NCBI GenBank assembly: GCA_963714325.1
Contig: CAVQOB010000015.1
Coordinates: 1-64,000, forward strand
Direction: 5' to 3'
DNA from: CAVQOB01 sp963714325
GTDB taxonomy: Bacteria > Pseudomonadota > Alphaproteobacteria > Rhizobiales > Hyphomicrobiaceae
DNA length: 64,000 nucleotides
The position numbers were made by a program, and so were the translations under genes. Below the pieces are notes generated by a model. The model saw nothing but the letters and a program-made list of their open reading frames with translations. It made no database searches and was not told where the DNA came from. Positions 26,037 to 34,435 of this stretch are shown here, one piece after another (the stretch's first letter is position 1; every line of letters starts with the position of its first letter).

Positions 26037-27599
26037 ATGTCACTCACGAAAGAGAAGGTCCTGGCCGCTTTGAAGCGCGTCAAGGGCCCGGACTTGGACA
26101 GCAACATCGTCGATCTCGGACTCATCTCGGAAGTTCTGATCAAAGACAATCGTGCCTATTTTTCGATCACCATCCCGGCCAGCCGCGCCGAAGAACTGGA
26201 ACCACTCCGGCAAGCCGCCGAAAAAGTCGTCAAGGACCTTGAGGGCGTGGCTGGCGCCACGGCCGTCCTGACCGCCGAAAAGGCTGGCGGAGCGGCGGCG
26301 GGCGCACCACGTGGCGGCAGCACACCTGAGTCCGCACGCGTTCAGGCCGCTCGCGCCAAGGGCGGCGCCGGTGATGGCGGTCACAAGCATGATCATGCTC
26401 ATGATCACGGTCACGCCCACGGCAATGGCCACAGCCATGCCGCACCGGCTCCGACTCCAGGCGGCGCCCGCGGCCTCGCTGGCGTTCCCGGCATCAAGCA
26501 TCTGATTGCCGTCGCATCTGGCAAAGGTGGCGTCGGCAAATCGACGACCGCCGTCAATCTCGCGCTCGGCTTCCAGGCGATCGGCCTCAAGGCTGGCATT
26601 CTCGACGCCGACATCTACGGGCCATCTCAGCCGCGACTGCTTGGATTGACCGGACGCCCGCAAGCCGATCACGGCAATAAGCTGAAACCGATGGAAGGCT
26701 ATGGCCTCAAAGTCATGTCGATGGGTTTCCTCGTCGACGAAGGCACGCCAATCATCTGGCGCGGGCCCATGGTCGTCTCCGCGCTGACCCAGATGTTGCG
26801 TGATGTCGCCTGGGGCGATCTCGACGTCCTTGTCATCGACATGCCGCCCGGCACAGGCGACGTCCAGCTCACCATGGCGCAGCAAGTGCCGCTCTCCGGC
26901 GCGATCATCGTCTCGACCCCACAAGACCTCGCCCTCATCGACGCCCGCAAGGGCCTCAACATGTTCCGCAAGGTCGACGTCCCCGTCCTCGGCATCATCG
27001 AGAACATGAGCTACTTCATCTGCACCAAATGCGGCGAGCGGCACGAAATCTTCGGCCACGGCGGCGCCAAGAACGAAGCTGAAAAGCTTGGGATTGCTTT
27101 TCTCGGCGGCGTACCGCTGCACATGGAAATCCGCGCCCGCTCCGATTCGGGCCAACCGATCACCGCGACGAACCCCGATAGCGTTCACGCCCAGATCTAT
27201 CGCGAACTCGCGGCGAAATCCTGGGTTGAACTGCAAGCCGCCGGCGGCACGCGCATCAAGCCGCCCCGCCTCGAAATTGCCGGCGGAGGCGCAGAACTGA
27301 TGGTCACCTTCGACAACGACCCACCTTACAATCTACCCGCCGAAATGCTCCGTGTCATGAGCCCGTCGGCCGAAGTCCAAGGCCACTCGCCCGAGCAGCG
27401 CGTCACCCTCGGCAAGAAGAAGAACGTCAAGATCAGGGAACTGAAGCCGATCGGCAATTACGCCGCCCGCATCGTCTTCGACGACGGTCACGACACCGGG
27501 CTCTATGCCTGGACCTACCTGCAATTGCTGCACAAGGAGCGCGACCGCCGTTGGGCCGACTACCTCAAGGAACTCGAACAGAAAGGCCTCAGTCGATGA
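26037..27599 (+). CDS. apbC: Mrp/NBP35-type iron-sulfur carrier ATPase with DUF971 tail and His-rich linker
   Basis: P-loop ATPase that carries and delivers iron-sulfur clusters, 520 residues. Domain order is DUF59/FSCA (1-90, VKGPDLDSNIVDLGLI), a linker with a histidine-rich stretch (about 113-135, HKHDHAHDHGHAHG), the Mrp ATPase (about 150-400) with deviant Walker A SGKGGVGKSTT at about 160 and the cluster motif CTKCGERH at about 325, and a DUF971 domain (about 420-520, LKPIGNYAARIVFDDGH). This order is that of plant HCF101, whereas E. coli Mrp lacks DUF971. The stop overlaps the ATG of the next gene. The His-rich insert could bind metal; that is inference. Confidence 0.93.
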   Translation: MSLTKEKVLAALKRVKGPDLDSNIVDLGLISEVLIKDNRAYFSITIPASRAEELEPLRQAAEKVVKDLEGVAGATAVLTAEKAGGAAAGAPRGGSTPESARVQAARAKGGAGDGGHKHDHAHDHGHAHGNGHSHAAPAPTPGGARGLAGVPGIKHLIAVASGKGGVGKSTTAVNLALGFQAIGLKAGILDADIYGPSQPRLLGLTGRPQADHGNKLKPMEGYGLKVMSMGFLVDEGTPIIWRGPMVVSALTQMLRDVAWGDLDVLVIDMPPGTGDVQLTMAQQVPLSGAIIVSTPQDLALIDARKGLNMFRKVDVPVLGIIENMSYFICTKCGERHEIFGHGGAKNEAEKLGIAFLGGVPLHMEIRARSDSGQPITATNPDSVHAQIYRELAAKSWVELQAAGGTRIKPPRLEIAGGGAELMVTFDNDPPYNLPAEMLRVMSPSAEVQGHSPEQRVTLGKKKNVKIRELKPIGNYAARIVFDDGHDTGLYAWTYLQLLHKERDRRWADYLKELEQKGLSR

Positions 27600-28213
27600 G
27601 TGAGCATCGCGTCACATCGGTCGAGGCATTGCTCGCCCTCTATGGCGAAACCAATCCGATCTCGCTGGCCAAGGAGACACCAGCACTGACTCCGGCCTAT
27701 CGGGCGATGGTCCAGGCGGCGCGTTTTTTCGCCATCGCGACATCCGGCCCAGATGGCCTCGATTGCTCCCCGCGCGGTGACGCCGCTGGCCATCTCCTGG
27801 CGATCGAAAACGACACAACGCTGCTGATCCCCGACCGCCGCGGCAACAATCGCCTTGATACCCTGCGGAACATCGTCGCTGATCCGCGCATCGCACTGCT
27901 GTTTCTGATCCCAGGCGTCCAAGAAACGCTGCGCATCAACGGAACAGCCGAAATTTCAACGGATCCCGCGCTGATCCAACGCTTCATGATGGAGGGCAAA
28001 CCGCCGCGAACGGTGATCCGCGTCAGCATCGCTGCCGTCTATTTCCAATGCGCGCGCGCCATCACACGCTCAGCGCTCTGGGACAATACGAGCCGCATTG
28101 ATCGCAACACCTTGCCGACCGCCGGCCAAATGACCCGATCAGCCAAGTCGGACTTCGATTCCGACAGCTATGACGCAGCGTTGCCCGAACGCCAGAAAGC
28201 ATCACTGTATTGA
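27596..28213 (+). CDS. FMN-binding pyridoxamine-5'-phosphate-oxidase-family protein
   Basis: Split-barrel flavoprotein of the PNPOx-like family (MSMEG_1061 type), 205 residues. The ATG at 27596 overlaps the stop of the Mrp gene (ATGA), so the two are coupled. Family features are FFAIATSGPDGLDCSPRGD, TLLIPDRRGNNRLDTLRNI and ARIALLFLIPGVQETLRING-like strands, followed by an N-terminally conserved A-I-T-R-S-A-L-W tail. It is probably a flavin-dependent reductase or oxidase with unknown substrate. The coupling to an iron-sulfur carrier is notable but its meaning is not clear. Confidence 0.85.
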   Translation: MSEHRVTSVEALLALYGETNPISLAKETPALTPAYRAMVQAARFFAIATSGPDGLDCSPRGDAAGHLLAIENDTTLLIPDRRGNNRLDTLRNIVADPRIALLFLIPGVQETLRINGTAEISTDPALIQRFMMEGKPPRTVIRVSIAAVYFQCARAITRSALWDNTSRIDRNTLPTAGQMTRSAKSDFDSDSYDAALPERQKASLY

Positions 28214-28255
28214 GAGCCGTCGCGATCTCGGACGCCCTCGGCCGCTGATGTCCCG

Positions 28256-28741
28256 TCAGCCCGCCTTCAAGGCCTTCGCCATGTGCCATGCCGCAACCTC
28301 GACCGGTCCTGACGCCGTATCGACCTGCAGCGGCCGTTCGCTGACAACGGCCCAGCCGTTGCGCTCATAGAAGCGCCGCGCCTCATGATTGCCGGCAATC
28401 ACAACGAGGCGCGCCTCGGCAGCGCCAGACTGCGCGACCAGCGCCTCGGTGCGCGCCAGCAGCTCGCGCCCGATGCCGGTAGCTCGAGCGGCGGGTAACA
28501 GAAACAATTGCCCGATATAGCCGTTGTCCCAGCCGCTGAATCCGATCATTTGTCCATCCCGCTCGACAACCAACGGGGGCTCACTAAAGATCGCAACTCT
28601 TGAACGAAAGAAATCATGATCGCGCGATTGCCGAACCGCTTCGGGTTGAAACGGCGCCTGCGTCTCATGCCACACATTATAGTGCAGCCGGGCGATGGGG
28701 CCGATGTCATCGGCCGTCCCGCGCCGAAAAATGACCGTCAT
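28256..28741 (-). CDS. GNAT-family N-acetyltransferase
   Basis: Acetyl-CoA-dependent acetyltransferase of 161 residues from ATG 28741 (MTVIFRRGTADDIGPI). Motif A/B for acetyl-CoA binding is GQLFLLPAARATGIGRELL, followed by NHEARRFYERNGW typical of motif B. The longer upstream frame overlaps the next gene and is rejected. It is convergent with the PNPOx gene. The acceptor (small amine, peptide or antibiotic) cannot be told. Confidence 0.87.
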   Translation of the reverse strand: MTVIFRRGTADDIGPIARLHYNVWHETQAPFQPEAVRQSRDHDFFRSRVAIFSEPPLVVERDGQMIGFSGWDNGYIGQLFLLPAARATGIGRELLARTEALVAQSGAAEARLVVIAGNHEARRFYERNGWAVVSERPLQVDTASGPVEVAAWHMAKALKAG

Positions 28742-28829
28742 AACTATGCCTCTGACAGGTCTTCGAACCACACGTGCTAGGCAACGTGTAAAAGCGTTCA
28801 GGCTACACGGTGATACCCAGAAATTCAAT

Positions 28830-31241
28830 TCAGATACGCATCCTTCGGCCGGCCGGATCAAAAGCCGCCCCATTCAACCGTATCGCGGCACGCATCTCAC
28901 CCAGAATCTCAACTTCAAATTCTTGCATTGCCGCGCATTCTTTCGGCACGTACCCGAGCGCTACCGACACGCCAAGTATATGCGAGTACCCGCCAGAAGT
29001 CACCCATCCAACCGCCTTTCCGTCACGCAAAATGGGCTCGTCGCCGATGCAATCGGCATCCCCGGCATCGATCTTGAATCCGACCAGTCGCACCTTGCCA
29101 CCGCTTGCGTTCTCCGCGACGACAGCATCCCGGCCGATGAAACTCCCCTTCCTCAAGTCGACAAATCGCATCAGTCCCGCTTCGATCGGCGCATAAATCG
29201 GACGGTACTCACGCGCCCACGATCCGAATCCTTTTTCGAGCCGCAACGCGTTGAGGGCACGCCCACCAAATCGCCGGATACCAAACACCTCACCCGCATC
29301 CATCAGCACATCATTTAGCGCGCACAGATACTCGGGCCGCACCCAGATCTCATAGCCAAGATCGCCGGTGAACGAAATCCGCCCGACCAGCGCCGGGATC
29401 ATGCCGACATCCATCGCCGCAAACGACAGGAACGGAAATGCAGCCGTCGACAGATCGTGCCGCACCAGCGTTTGCAGCAAGTCCCGCGATTTGGGCCCGG
29501 CAATCGACAGACCAACAAATTCAAGCGCTGCGGCTCGGATCGTCACGCCGGATAGCGGCAAATGCTGTTCGAACCACCGCTCATAGTGGCGTTCAGCCGC
29601 CATCGTACCGATCAGCAGAAACCGCTCAAGCCCCAACCGGACAATCGTAAAATCACCGATCAGCCGGCCTTGCCCGTTCAACATCGGCGACAGCGTGATG
29701 CGGCCAGCACGCGGCAGCCGCCCCGCCATCACATGATCCAGAAACGCTTCCGCCTTCGGCCCCGAAATCTCAAATTTCCCGTAGTTGGAAATCTCGAGCA
29801 TGCCGACGCTCTCACGTACAGCTTGGACTTCCGCCGCCACATGCGCGTGCGCGTTCGAGCGCTTGAAGGTGATGTCCTCCCTCGCCTCGACACCCTGGGG
29901 TGCAAACCACAGCGCATGCTCAAGTCCACAATACTCGCCAAACACCGCCCCGTCGGCTTTCAATCGATCATAAAGCGCCGTCGTTTTTAGCGGCCGCGCC
30001 GCCGCCAATTCCTCGTTGGGAAAGCGGATCTGGAAACGCCGCGAATAGTTCTCCCGCACCCGGGCGTTGGTGTAGGCAAGCGTCGCCCAGTCACCAAAGC
30101 GCGCGACATCCATCCCCCAGATATCCCCGCCCGGATCGCCATGCACCATCCAGTTCGCGAGCGACAATCCAACGCCGCCACCCTGGCTGAACCCAGCCAT
30201 CACGCCGCACGCCACCCAGTAATTCTTCAAGCCGCTGACCGGACCGATCACCGGATTGCCGTCCGGCGCAAACGTGAAGGGACCATTGATGATTTTTTTG
30301 ATACCGGCCTTCTCGATTGCCGGGAAATGCCGGAAGCCAACTTCCAGCGACGGCGCGATCCGCTCCAGATCGTTGGGCAGCAAATTCTGCCCGAAATCCC
30401 ACGGCGTTGTCGTCTCGCTCCACGGCTTGCCGGCCCGCTCGTAAGTGCCCATCAGCATGCCGCCGCGCTCCTGGCGCAGGTAGATCTCGCCTTCAAAGTC
30501 GATGATGTGCAGCTGCTCTTTCGGCTGGTTCTTCAGTTCCGCCATGTCTTCGGTGATGAGGTACTGATGCTCCATCGCGAGAATGGGCAACTCTAAACCC
30601 GCCATCCGCCCGACGTCACGCGCCCATAATCCGCCGGCATTGACGACGTGTTCGGTGCGGATCGTCCCCTGTTCGGTGACGACATCCCAACTGCCGTCGG
30701 TTCGCGCGTTGGTCTCGAGCACACGGTTGTGCCGCACAATCGTCGCACCTTGAATTTGCGCGGCTTTGGCATAGGCATGCGTCACACCGGAGGGATCGAC
30801 ATGCCCCTCGATCGGATCATACAGCGCACCAATGAAATGCCGCTCGTCCATCAGCGGCAGCAGTTTCTTCGCCTCTGCCATCGATAGAAAATCGAGGTCC
30901 ATGCCGAGATAGCGGCCACGCGCCTTGACCATCTTCAACCAGTCGAGCCGCGCCGGCGTACCCGCCAGCATCAACCCGCCGGTGATATGCACCCCGCACG
31001 AAACACCGGAGATCCGCTCAATCTCGTCATACAGTTTGATGGTGTACTGCTGCAGCTTGGCGACGTTCGGATCGCCGTTGACGGTGTGCATGCCACCGGC
31101 CGCGTGCCACGTTGACCCCGACGTCAGCTCGGCGCGCTCAACGAGCATCACATCGCGCCAGCCAAGCTTCGTTAAATGGTACAAAACGCTGGCACCAACC
31201 ACGCCGCCACCAATGACCACCACCTGCGCTGTTGCTTTCAT
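28830..31241 (-). CDS. GcvT-family FAD-dependent oxidoreductase (dimethylglycine/sarcosine dehydrogenase-like)
   Basis: Two-part enzyme of 803 residues. The N-terminal DAO flavin domain (about 5-370) shows VVIGGGVVGASVLYHLTKLG and SGSTWHAAGG, whose His is the usual covalent FAD site in this family. An FAO_M linker follows. The C-terminal folate-binding GcvT domain (about 430-705) and GcvT_C barrel (about 715-800, VGWVTSGGYSHILG) complete it. Such enzymes demethylate dimethylglycine, sarcosine or similar N-methyl compounds and pass the one-carbon unit to tetrahydrofolate. Substrate choice is not readable. The gene stands alone, divergent from rpsO. Confidence 0.9.
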   Translation of the reverse strand: MKATAQVVVIGGGVVGASVLYHLTKLGWRDVMLVERAELTSGSTWHAAGGMHTVNGDPNVAKLQQYTIKLYDEIERISGVSCGVHITGGLMLAGTPARLDWLKMVKARGRYLGMDLDFLSMAEAKKLLPLMDERHFIGALYDPIEGHVDPSGVTHAYAKAAQIQGATIVRHNRVLETNARTDGSWDVVTEQGTIRTEHVVNAGGLWARDVGRMAGLELPILAMEHQYLITEDMAELKNQPKEQLHIIDFEGEIYLRQERGGMLMGTYERAGKPWSETTTPWDFGQNLLPNDLERIAPSLEVGFRHFPAIEKAGIKKIINGPFTFAPDGNPVIGPVSGLKNYWVACGVMAGFSQGGGVGLSLANWMVHGDPGGDIWGMDVARFGDWATLAYTNARVRENYSRRFQIRFPNEELAAARPLKTTALYDRLKADGAVFGEYCGLEHALWFAPQGVEAREDITFKRSNAHAHVAAEVQAVRESVGMLEISNYGKFEISGPKAEAFLDHVMAGRLPRAGRITLSPMLNGQGRLIGDFTIVRLGLERFLLIGTMAAERHYERWFEQHLPLSGVTIRAAALEFVGLSIAGPKSRDLLQTLVRHDLSTAAFPFLSFAAMDVGMIPALVGRISFTGDLGYEIWVRPEYLCALNDVLMDAGEVFGIRRFGGRALNALRLEKGFGSWAREYRPIYAPIEAGLMRFVDLRKGSFIGRDAVVAENASGGKVRLVGFKIDAGDADCIGDEPILRDGKAVGWVTSGGYSHILGVSVALGYVPKECAAMQEFEVEILGEMRAAIRLNGAAFDPAGRRMRI

Positions 31242-31550
31242 CGGCTGGCCGTCCCTATCCGCTACGCCGAAACGCTATCGGAGGCGGCAAACACGCGCCA
31301 GTGACCATTCGAGGTTTTGGCGCATGTCGCGCGACTGGGAACACAGCAGGAACATGTGGCTCGACATTCCGCTCGCACAGAACCAGAATTCGTGTATAAA
31401 GCCGCCAGCGACAAGCTCGATATGAAGGCTTGCCCGCACATCTGTGACCCAGCTGGACGACATCCCGGCTGTGGCCGCCAGCGAGACTGACGCCTGCAAA
31501 TGGCAACCTTTCTCGCGCCTCAGAAACACGAAAACAGAAAGGACTGACCG
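31242..31550. other. Divergent intergenic region upstream of rpsO
   Basis: About 310 bases between the FAD enzyme start (minus) and rpsO (plus). No gene is seen; small frames on either strand are not convincing. It must hold both promoters. The rpsO ribosome site is AGAAAGGA just before 31551. Confidence 0.5.
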
Positions 31551-31820
31551 ATGTCGGTAACAACCGAGCGCAAAGCGCAATTGGTGAAGGAATATTCGTC
31601 GAAGGCCAACGACACGGGTTCGCCCGAAGTCCAGATCGCGCTCCTCACCGAGCGGATCAACAGCCTGACGGACCATTTCAAGCTGCACAAGAAGGACAAC
31701 CATTCCCGGCGCGGCCTGCTGAAGATGGTCAGCCAGCGCCGCAGCCTCCTCGACCATGTCAAGTCGAAGGACGAGGGTCGCTACAAGAAGATCATCGAAC
31801 GCCTGGAACTGCGCCGCTAG
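31551..31820 (+). CDS. rpsO: 30S ribosomal protein S15
   Basis: Primary 16S rRNA-binding protein of the small subunit, 89 residues, exactly the usual size. The start MSVTTERKAQLVKEY and the motifs TGSPEVQIALLTERI, HKKDNHSRRGLLKMVSQRR and LDYVKSKD-type region (here LDHVKSKDEGRY) are all standard. AGAAAGGA precedes the start. It is followed by pnp, as in most bacteria; the upstream truB/rbfA/infB genes are not here. S15 usually represses its own translation, but I cannot see the leader structure. Confidence 0.98.
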   Translation: MSVTTERKAQLVKEYSSKANDTGSPEVQIALLTERINSLTDHFKLHKKDNHSRRGLLKMVSQRRSLLDHVKSKDEGRYKKIIERLELRR

Positions 31821-31827
31821 AGTGCTT

Positions 31828-31921
31828 CCGGGAAAAGTGTGAGCGGTTTTCCCGAAAAGAAGCACGACAAAACAAAGGGCTAGGGTCGTTCTCTGATTCA
31901 ATCAAAACCGGAACGACCCTA
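31828..31921 (+). terminator. Two hairpins between rpsO and pnp
   Basis: The first stem is ccgggaaaa (31828-31836) with ttttcccg (31847-31854), eight bases behind the rpsO stop; this gtgcttccgggaaaa type palindrome is common in intergenic DNA of Hyphomicrobiales. The second is tagggtcgttc (31881-31891) with gaacgacccta (31911-31921), a perfect 11-bp stem without a T-run. They may act as terminator, RNA-processing site or pnp autoregulation site; the rest of 31922-32183 holds nothing else I recognise. Confidence 0.55.
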
Positions 31922-32183
31922 AGCGCACATACCAAGTTCAGCCGCGATTCCGCGGCTCGCATCTTTGCCAACCAACGACTTAAGACTTGGGTGACAGAGC
32001 TGTGAGCCGCTCTCCCTCGCAGGAGAAGCGGAGAAAACCGCGCGCGCCAACCCGATCGCTGGGCGCGGCGCGCGATAGCGCCGATCTATAGCTATACCCC
32101 TATAGACAAGCGCCAAAGCTAAAGATTTGCACGATAACGACGTCCGCACGAAAAGATGCACGAGAGAGAAACGAGAACCGAAG

Positions 32184-34373
32184 ATGTTTGATATCCATAG
32201 TGTCGAAATTGATTGGGCAGGCCGCAAGCTGCGCCTCGAAACCGGCAGGATCGCTCGCCAAGCCGACGCTGCCGTCTACGCCAGCTACGGTGAGACCAGC
32301 GTGCTTGCGACTGTCGTTGGCGCCCGCTCCGTCAAGCCCGGCATCGATTTCTTCCCCCTGACCGTCAACTACCAGGAAAAGACCTACGCAGCCGGCAAGA
32401 TCCCCGGCGGCTACTTCAAGCGCGAAGGTCGCCCGACCGAAAAGGAAACGCTGACCTCGCGGCTGATCGACCGTCCCATCCGTCCGCTGTTTATCGAAGG
32501 TTTCAAGAACGAAACCCAGGTTGTCATCACCGTCCTGTCCCATGATCTTGAGAACGATCCCGACATTCTCGGCATGGTCGCGGCGTCGGCCGCCCTGACA
32601 CTTTCGGGCCTGCCATTCCTCGGACCGATCGGCGCCTCGCGTGTCGGCATGATCGACGGCAAGTTCGTCCTCAATCCACTCGTCGACGAAATGCCCAAGA
32701 GCGATCTCGATCTCGTCATCGCCGGCACCGTCGACGCCGTCATGATGGTCGAATCGGAAGCCAAAGAATTGACCGAAGCCCAGATGCTTGAAGCCGTCAT
32801 GCTCGGTCATCGCGGCTTCCAGCCGGTAATCGACGCCATCATCAAGCTCGCCGAAAAGGCCGCCAAGGAGCCGTGGAACATCCAGGCACCCGACTATTCG
32901 GCCGAAAAATCGCAGATGAAGGGTCTGATCGAACACGATCTGCGCGAAGCGTTCGCCGTCAAGGAAAAGCAGGCGCGCTACGCCAAGGTCGACGCCGCCA
33001 AATCAAAAGCCATGGCCGCGATGAAGCCAGCCGACGCCGCGCCCGACGTCGGCGCCAAGCTCGGCTCCGTCTTCAAGGCCTTGGAACAAGACGTCGTTCG
33101 CGGCGACATCATCCGCACCAAGCGCCGCATCGATGGTCGCGACCTGCAGACGGTCCGCCCGATCGTCTCTGAAGTCCACGTTCTGCCGCGCACCCATGGC
33201 TCGGCACTTTTCACCCGTGGTGAAACCCAGGCCCTCGTCGTCGCGACACTCGGTACTGGTGACGACGAGCAGTACATCGACAGCCTCGAAGGCACCAAGA
33301 AGGAACGCTTCCTGCTGCACTACAACTTCCCTCCCTACTCTGTGGGCGAAACCGGCCGCATGGGCTCGCCCGGCCGGCGTGAAATCGGCCACGGCAAGCT
33401 CGCCTATCGCGCCGTCCGTCCGCTGTTGCCCTCCAACGATGAATTCCCCTACGTCCTGCGCGTCGTCTCGGAAATCACCGAAAGCAACGGCTCCTCATCG
33501 ATGGCAACCGTCTGCGGCACCTCGCTCGCACTGATGGACGCTGGCGTCCCCCTGAAGCGTCCGGTCGCCGGCATCGCCATGGGCCTGATCAAGGAAGGTA
33601 ACGACTTCGCGGTGCTCTCCGACATCCTCGGCGATGAAGATCATCTCGGCGACATGGACTTCAAGGTGGCTGGCACCGAGAAGGGCATCACCGCGCTGCA
33701 GATGGACATCAAGATCACCGGCATCACCGAAGAGATCATGCGTGTCGCGTTGGCGCAGGCCCATCACGGCCGCCTGCACATCTTGAAGGAAATGTCGAAA
33801 GCCATGACCGGCGCCCGCGCCGAACTTGGCGAACACGCGCCACGCATCGAGACCATCAAGATCCCGGTCGACAAGATCCGCGAAGTGATCGGTTCCGGCG
33901 GTTCGGTCATCCGCGCGATGGTCGAAGAAACCGGCGCCAAGATCGACATCGAAGACGACGGCACCATCAAGGTCGCCGCCGCCAAGAAGGAATCGATCGA
34001 TGCCGCCATGGCCCGCATCAAGGCGATCACGCAGGAGCCCGAGCTCGGCATGATCTACAAGGGCAAGGTCGTGAAGCTGATGGATTTCGGCGCCTTCGTG
34101 AACTTCTTCGGCCCCAAGGACGGCCTCGTGCACGTCTCGCAATTGAGCAGCACCATGCGCCCGAACCATCCGAACGAAGTCGTCAAGGAAGGTCAGGAAG
34201 TCTACGTCAAGCTGCTCGGCTTCGATGATCGCGGCAAGACCAAGCTTTCGATGAAGATCGTCGACCAGACGACCGGCATTGAGATCCCGCGCGCCGAAGG
34301 CGAACCCGATCCCATGGAAGGCGCTGCCAGCCGTCCGCCGCGCCGTGACGACCGACCGCGCCGCCGCAACTGA
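32184..34373 (+). CDS. pnp: Polyribonucleotide nucleotidyltransferase (PNPase)
   Basis: 3'-5' phosphorolytic exoribonuclease of the RNA degradosome, 729 residues. ATG 32184 (MFDIHSVEIDWAGRKL) has GAGAACCGAAG upstream; the frame extends 19 codons further but without the family N-terminus. Two RNase PH domains are present, the first ending near 210 and the second (about 320-540) with FFLLHYNFPPYS-type FLLHYNFPPYS and GMGLIKEG-like AMGLIKEGNDF. The KH domain follows at about 555-615 with the GxxG loop IGSGGSVIR, and the S1 domain at about 620-690 (YKGKVVKLMDFGAFVNF). A basic Arg-rich tail ends it. Gene order rpsO-pnp is conserved. Confidence 0.98.
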   Translation: MFDIHSVEIDWAGRKLRLETGRIARQADAAVYASYGETSVLATVVGARSVKPGIDFFPLTVNYQEKTYAAGKIPGGYFKREGRPTEKETLTSRLIDRPIRPLFIEGFKNETQVVITVLSHDLENDPDILGMVAASAALTLSGLPFLGPIGASRVGMIDGKFVLNPLVDEMPKSDLDLVIAGTVDAVMMVESEAKELTEAQMLEAVMLGHRGFQPVIDAIIKLAEKAAKEPWNIQAPDYSAEKSQMKGLIEHDLREAFAVKEKQARYAKVDAAKSKAMAAMKPADAAPDVGAKLGSVFKALEQDVVRGDIIRTKRRIDGRDLQTVRPIVSEVHVLPRTHGSALFTRGETQALVVATLGTGDDEQYIDSLEGTKKERFLLHYNFPPYSVGETGRMGSPGRREIGHGKLAYRAVRPLLPSNDEFPYVLRVVSEITESNGSSSMATVCGTSLALMDAGVPLKRPVAGIAMGLIKEGNDFAVLSDILGDEDHLGDMDFKVAGTEKGITALQMDIKITGITEEIMRVALAQAHHGRLHILKEMSKAMTGARAELGEHAPRIETIKIPVDKIREVIGSGGSVIRAMVEETGAKIDIEDDGTIKVAAAKKESIDAAMARIKAITQEPELGMIYKGKVVKLMDFGAFVNFFGPKDGLVHVSQLSSTMRPNHPNEVVKEGQEVYVKLLGFDDRGKTKLSMKIVDQTTGIEIPRAEGEPDPMEGAASRPPRRDDRPRRRN

Positions 34374-34407
34374 TCACGGCGTCACTGGCAACAGGCAAGA
34401 CATCCAA

Positions 34408-34435
34408 CGGACCGCTTCGGCGGTCTGTTTTTTTA
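34408..34435 (+). terminator. Rho-independent terminator of pnp
   Basis: cggaccgc, loop ttcg, gcggtctg, then seven T. It lies 35 bases after the pnp stop and just in front of the convergent permease stop. The stable UUCG tetraloop and T-run make this one of the clearest terminators in the window. Confidence 0.9.

Noticed and set aside
26040..27236. 398-codon minus-strand frame opposite the Mrp gene
   Set aside because: Mirror of a confirmed gene; composition (Asp/Val/His-rich) is the complement of the real protein.
33495..34169. 224-codon minus-strand frame opposite pnp
   Set aside because: Shadow of the KH/S1 part of PNPase.
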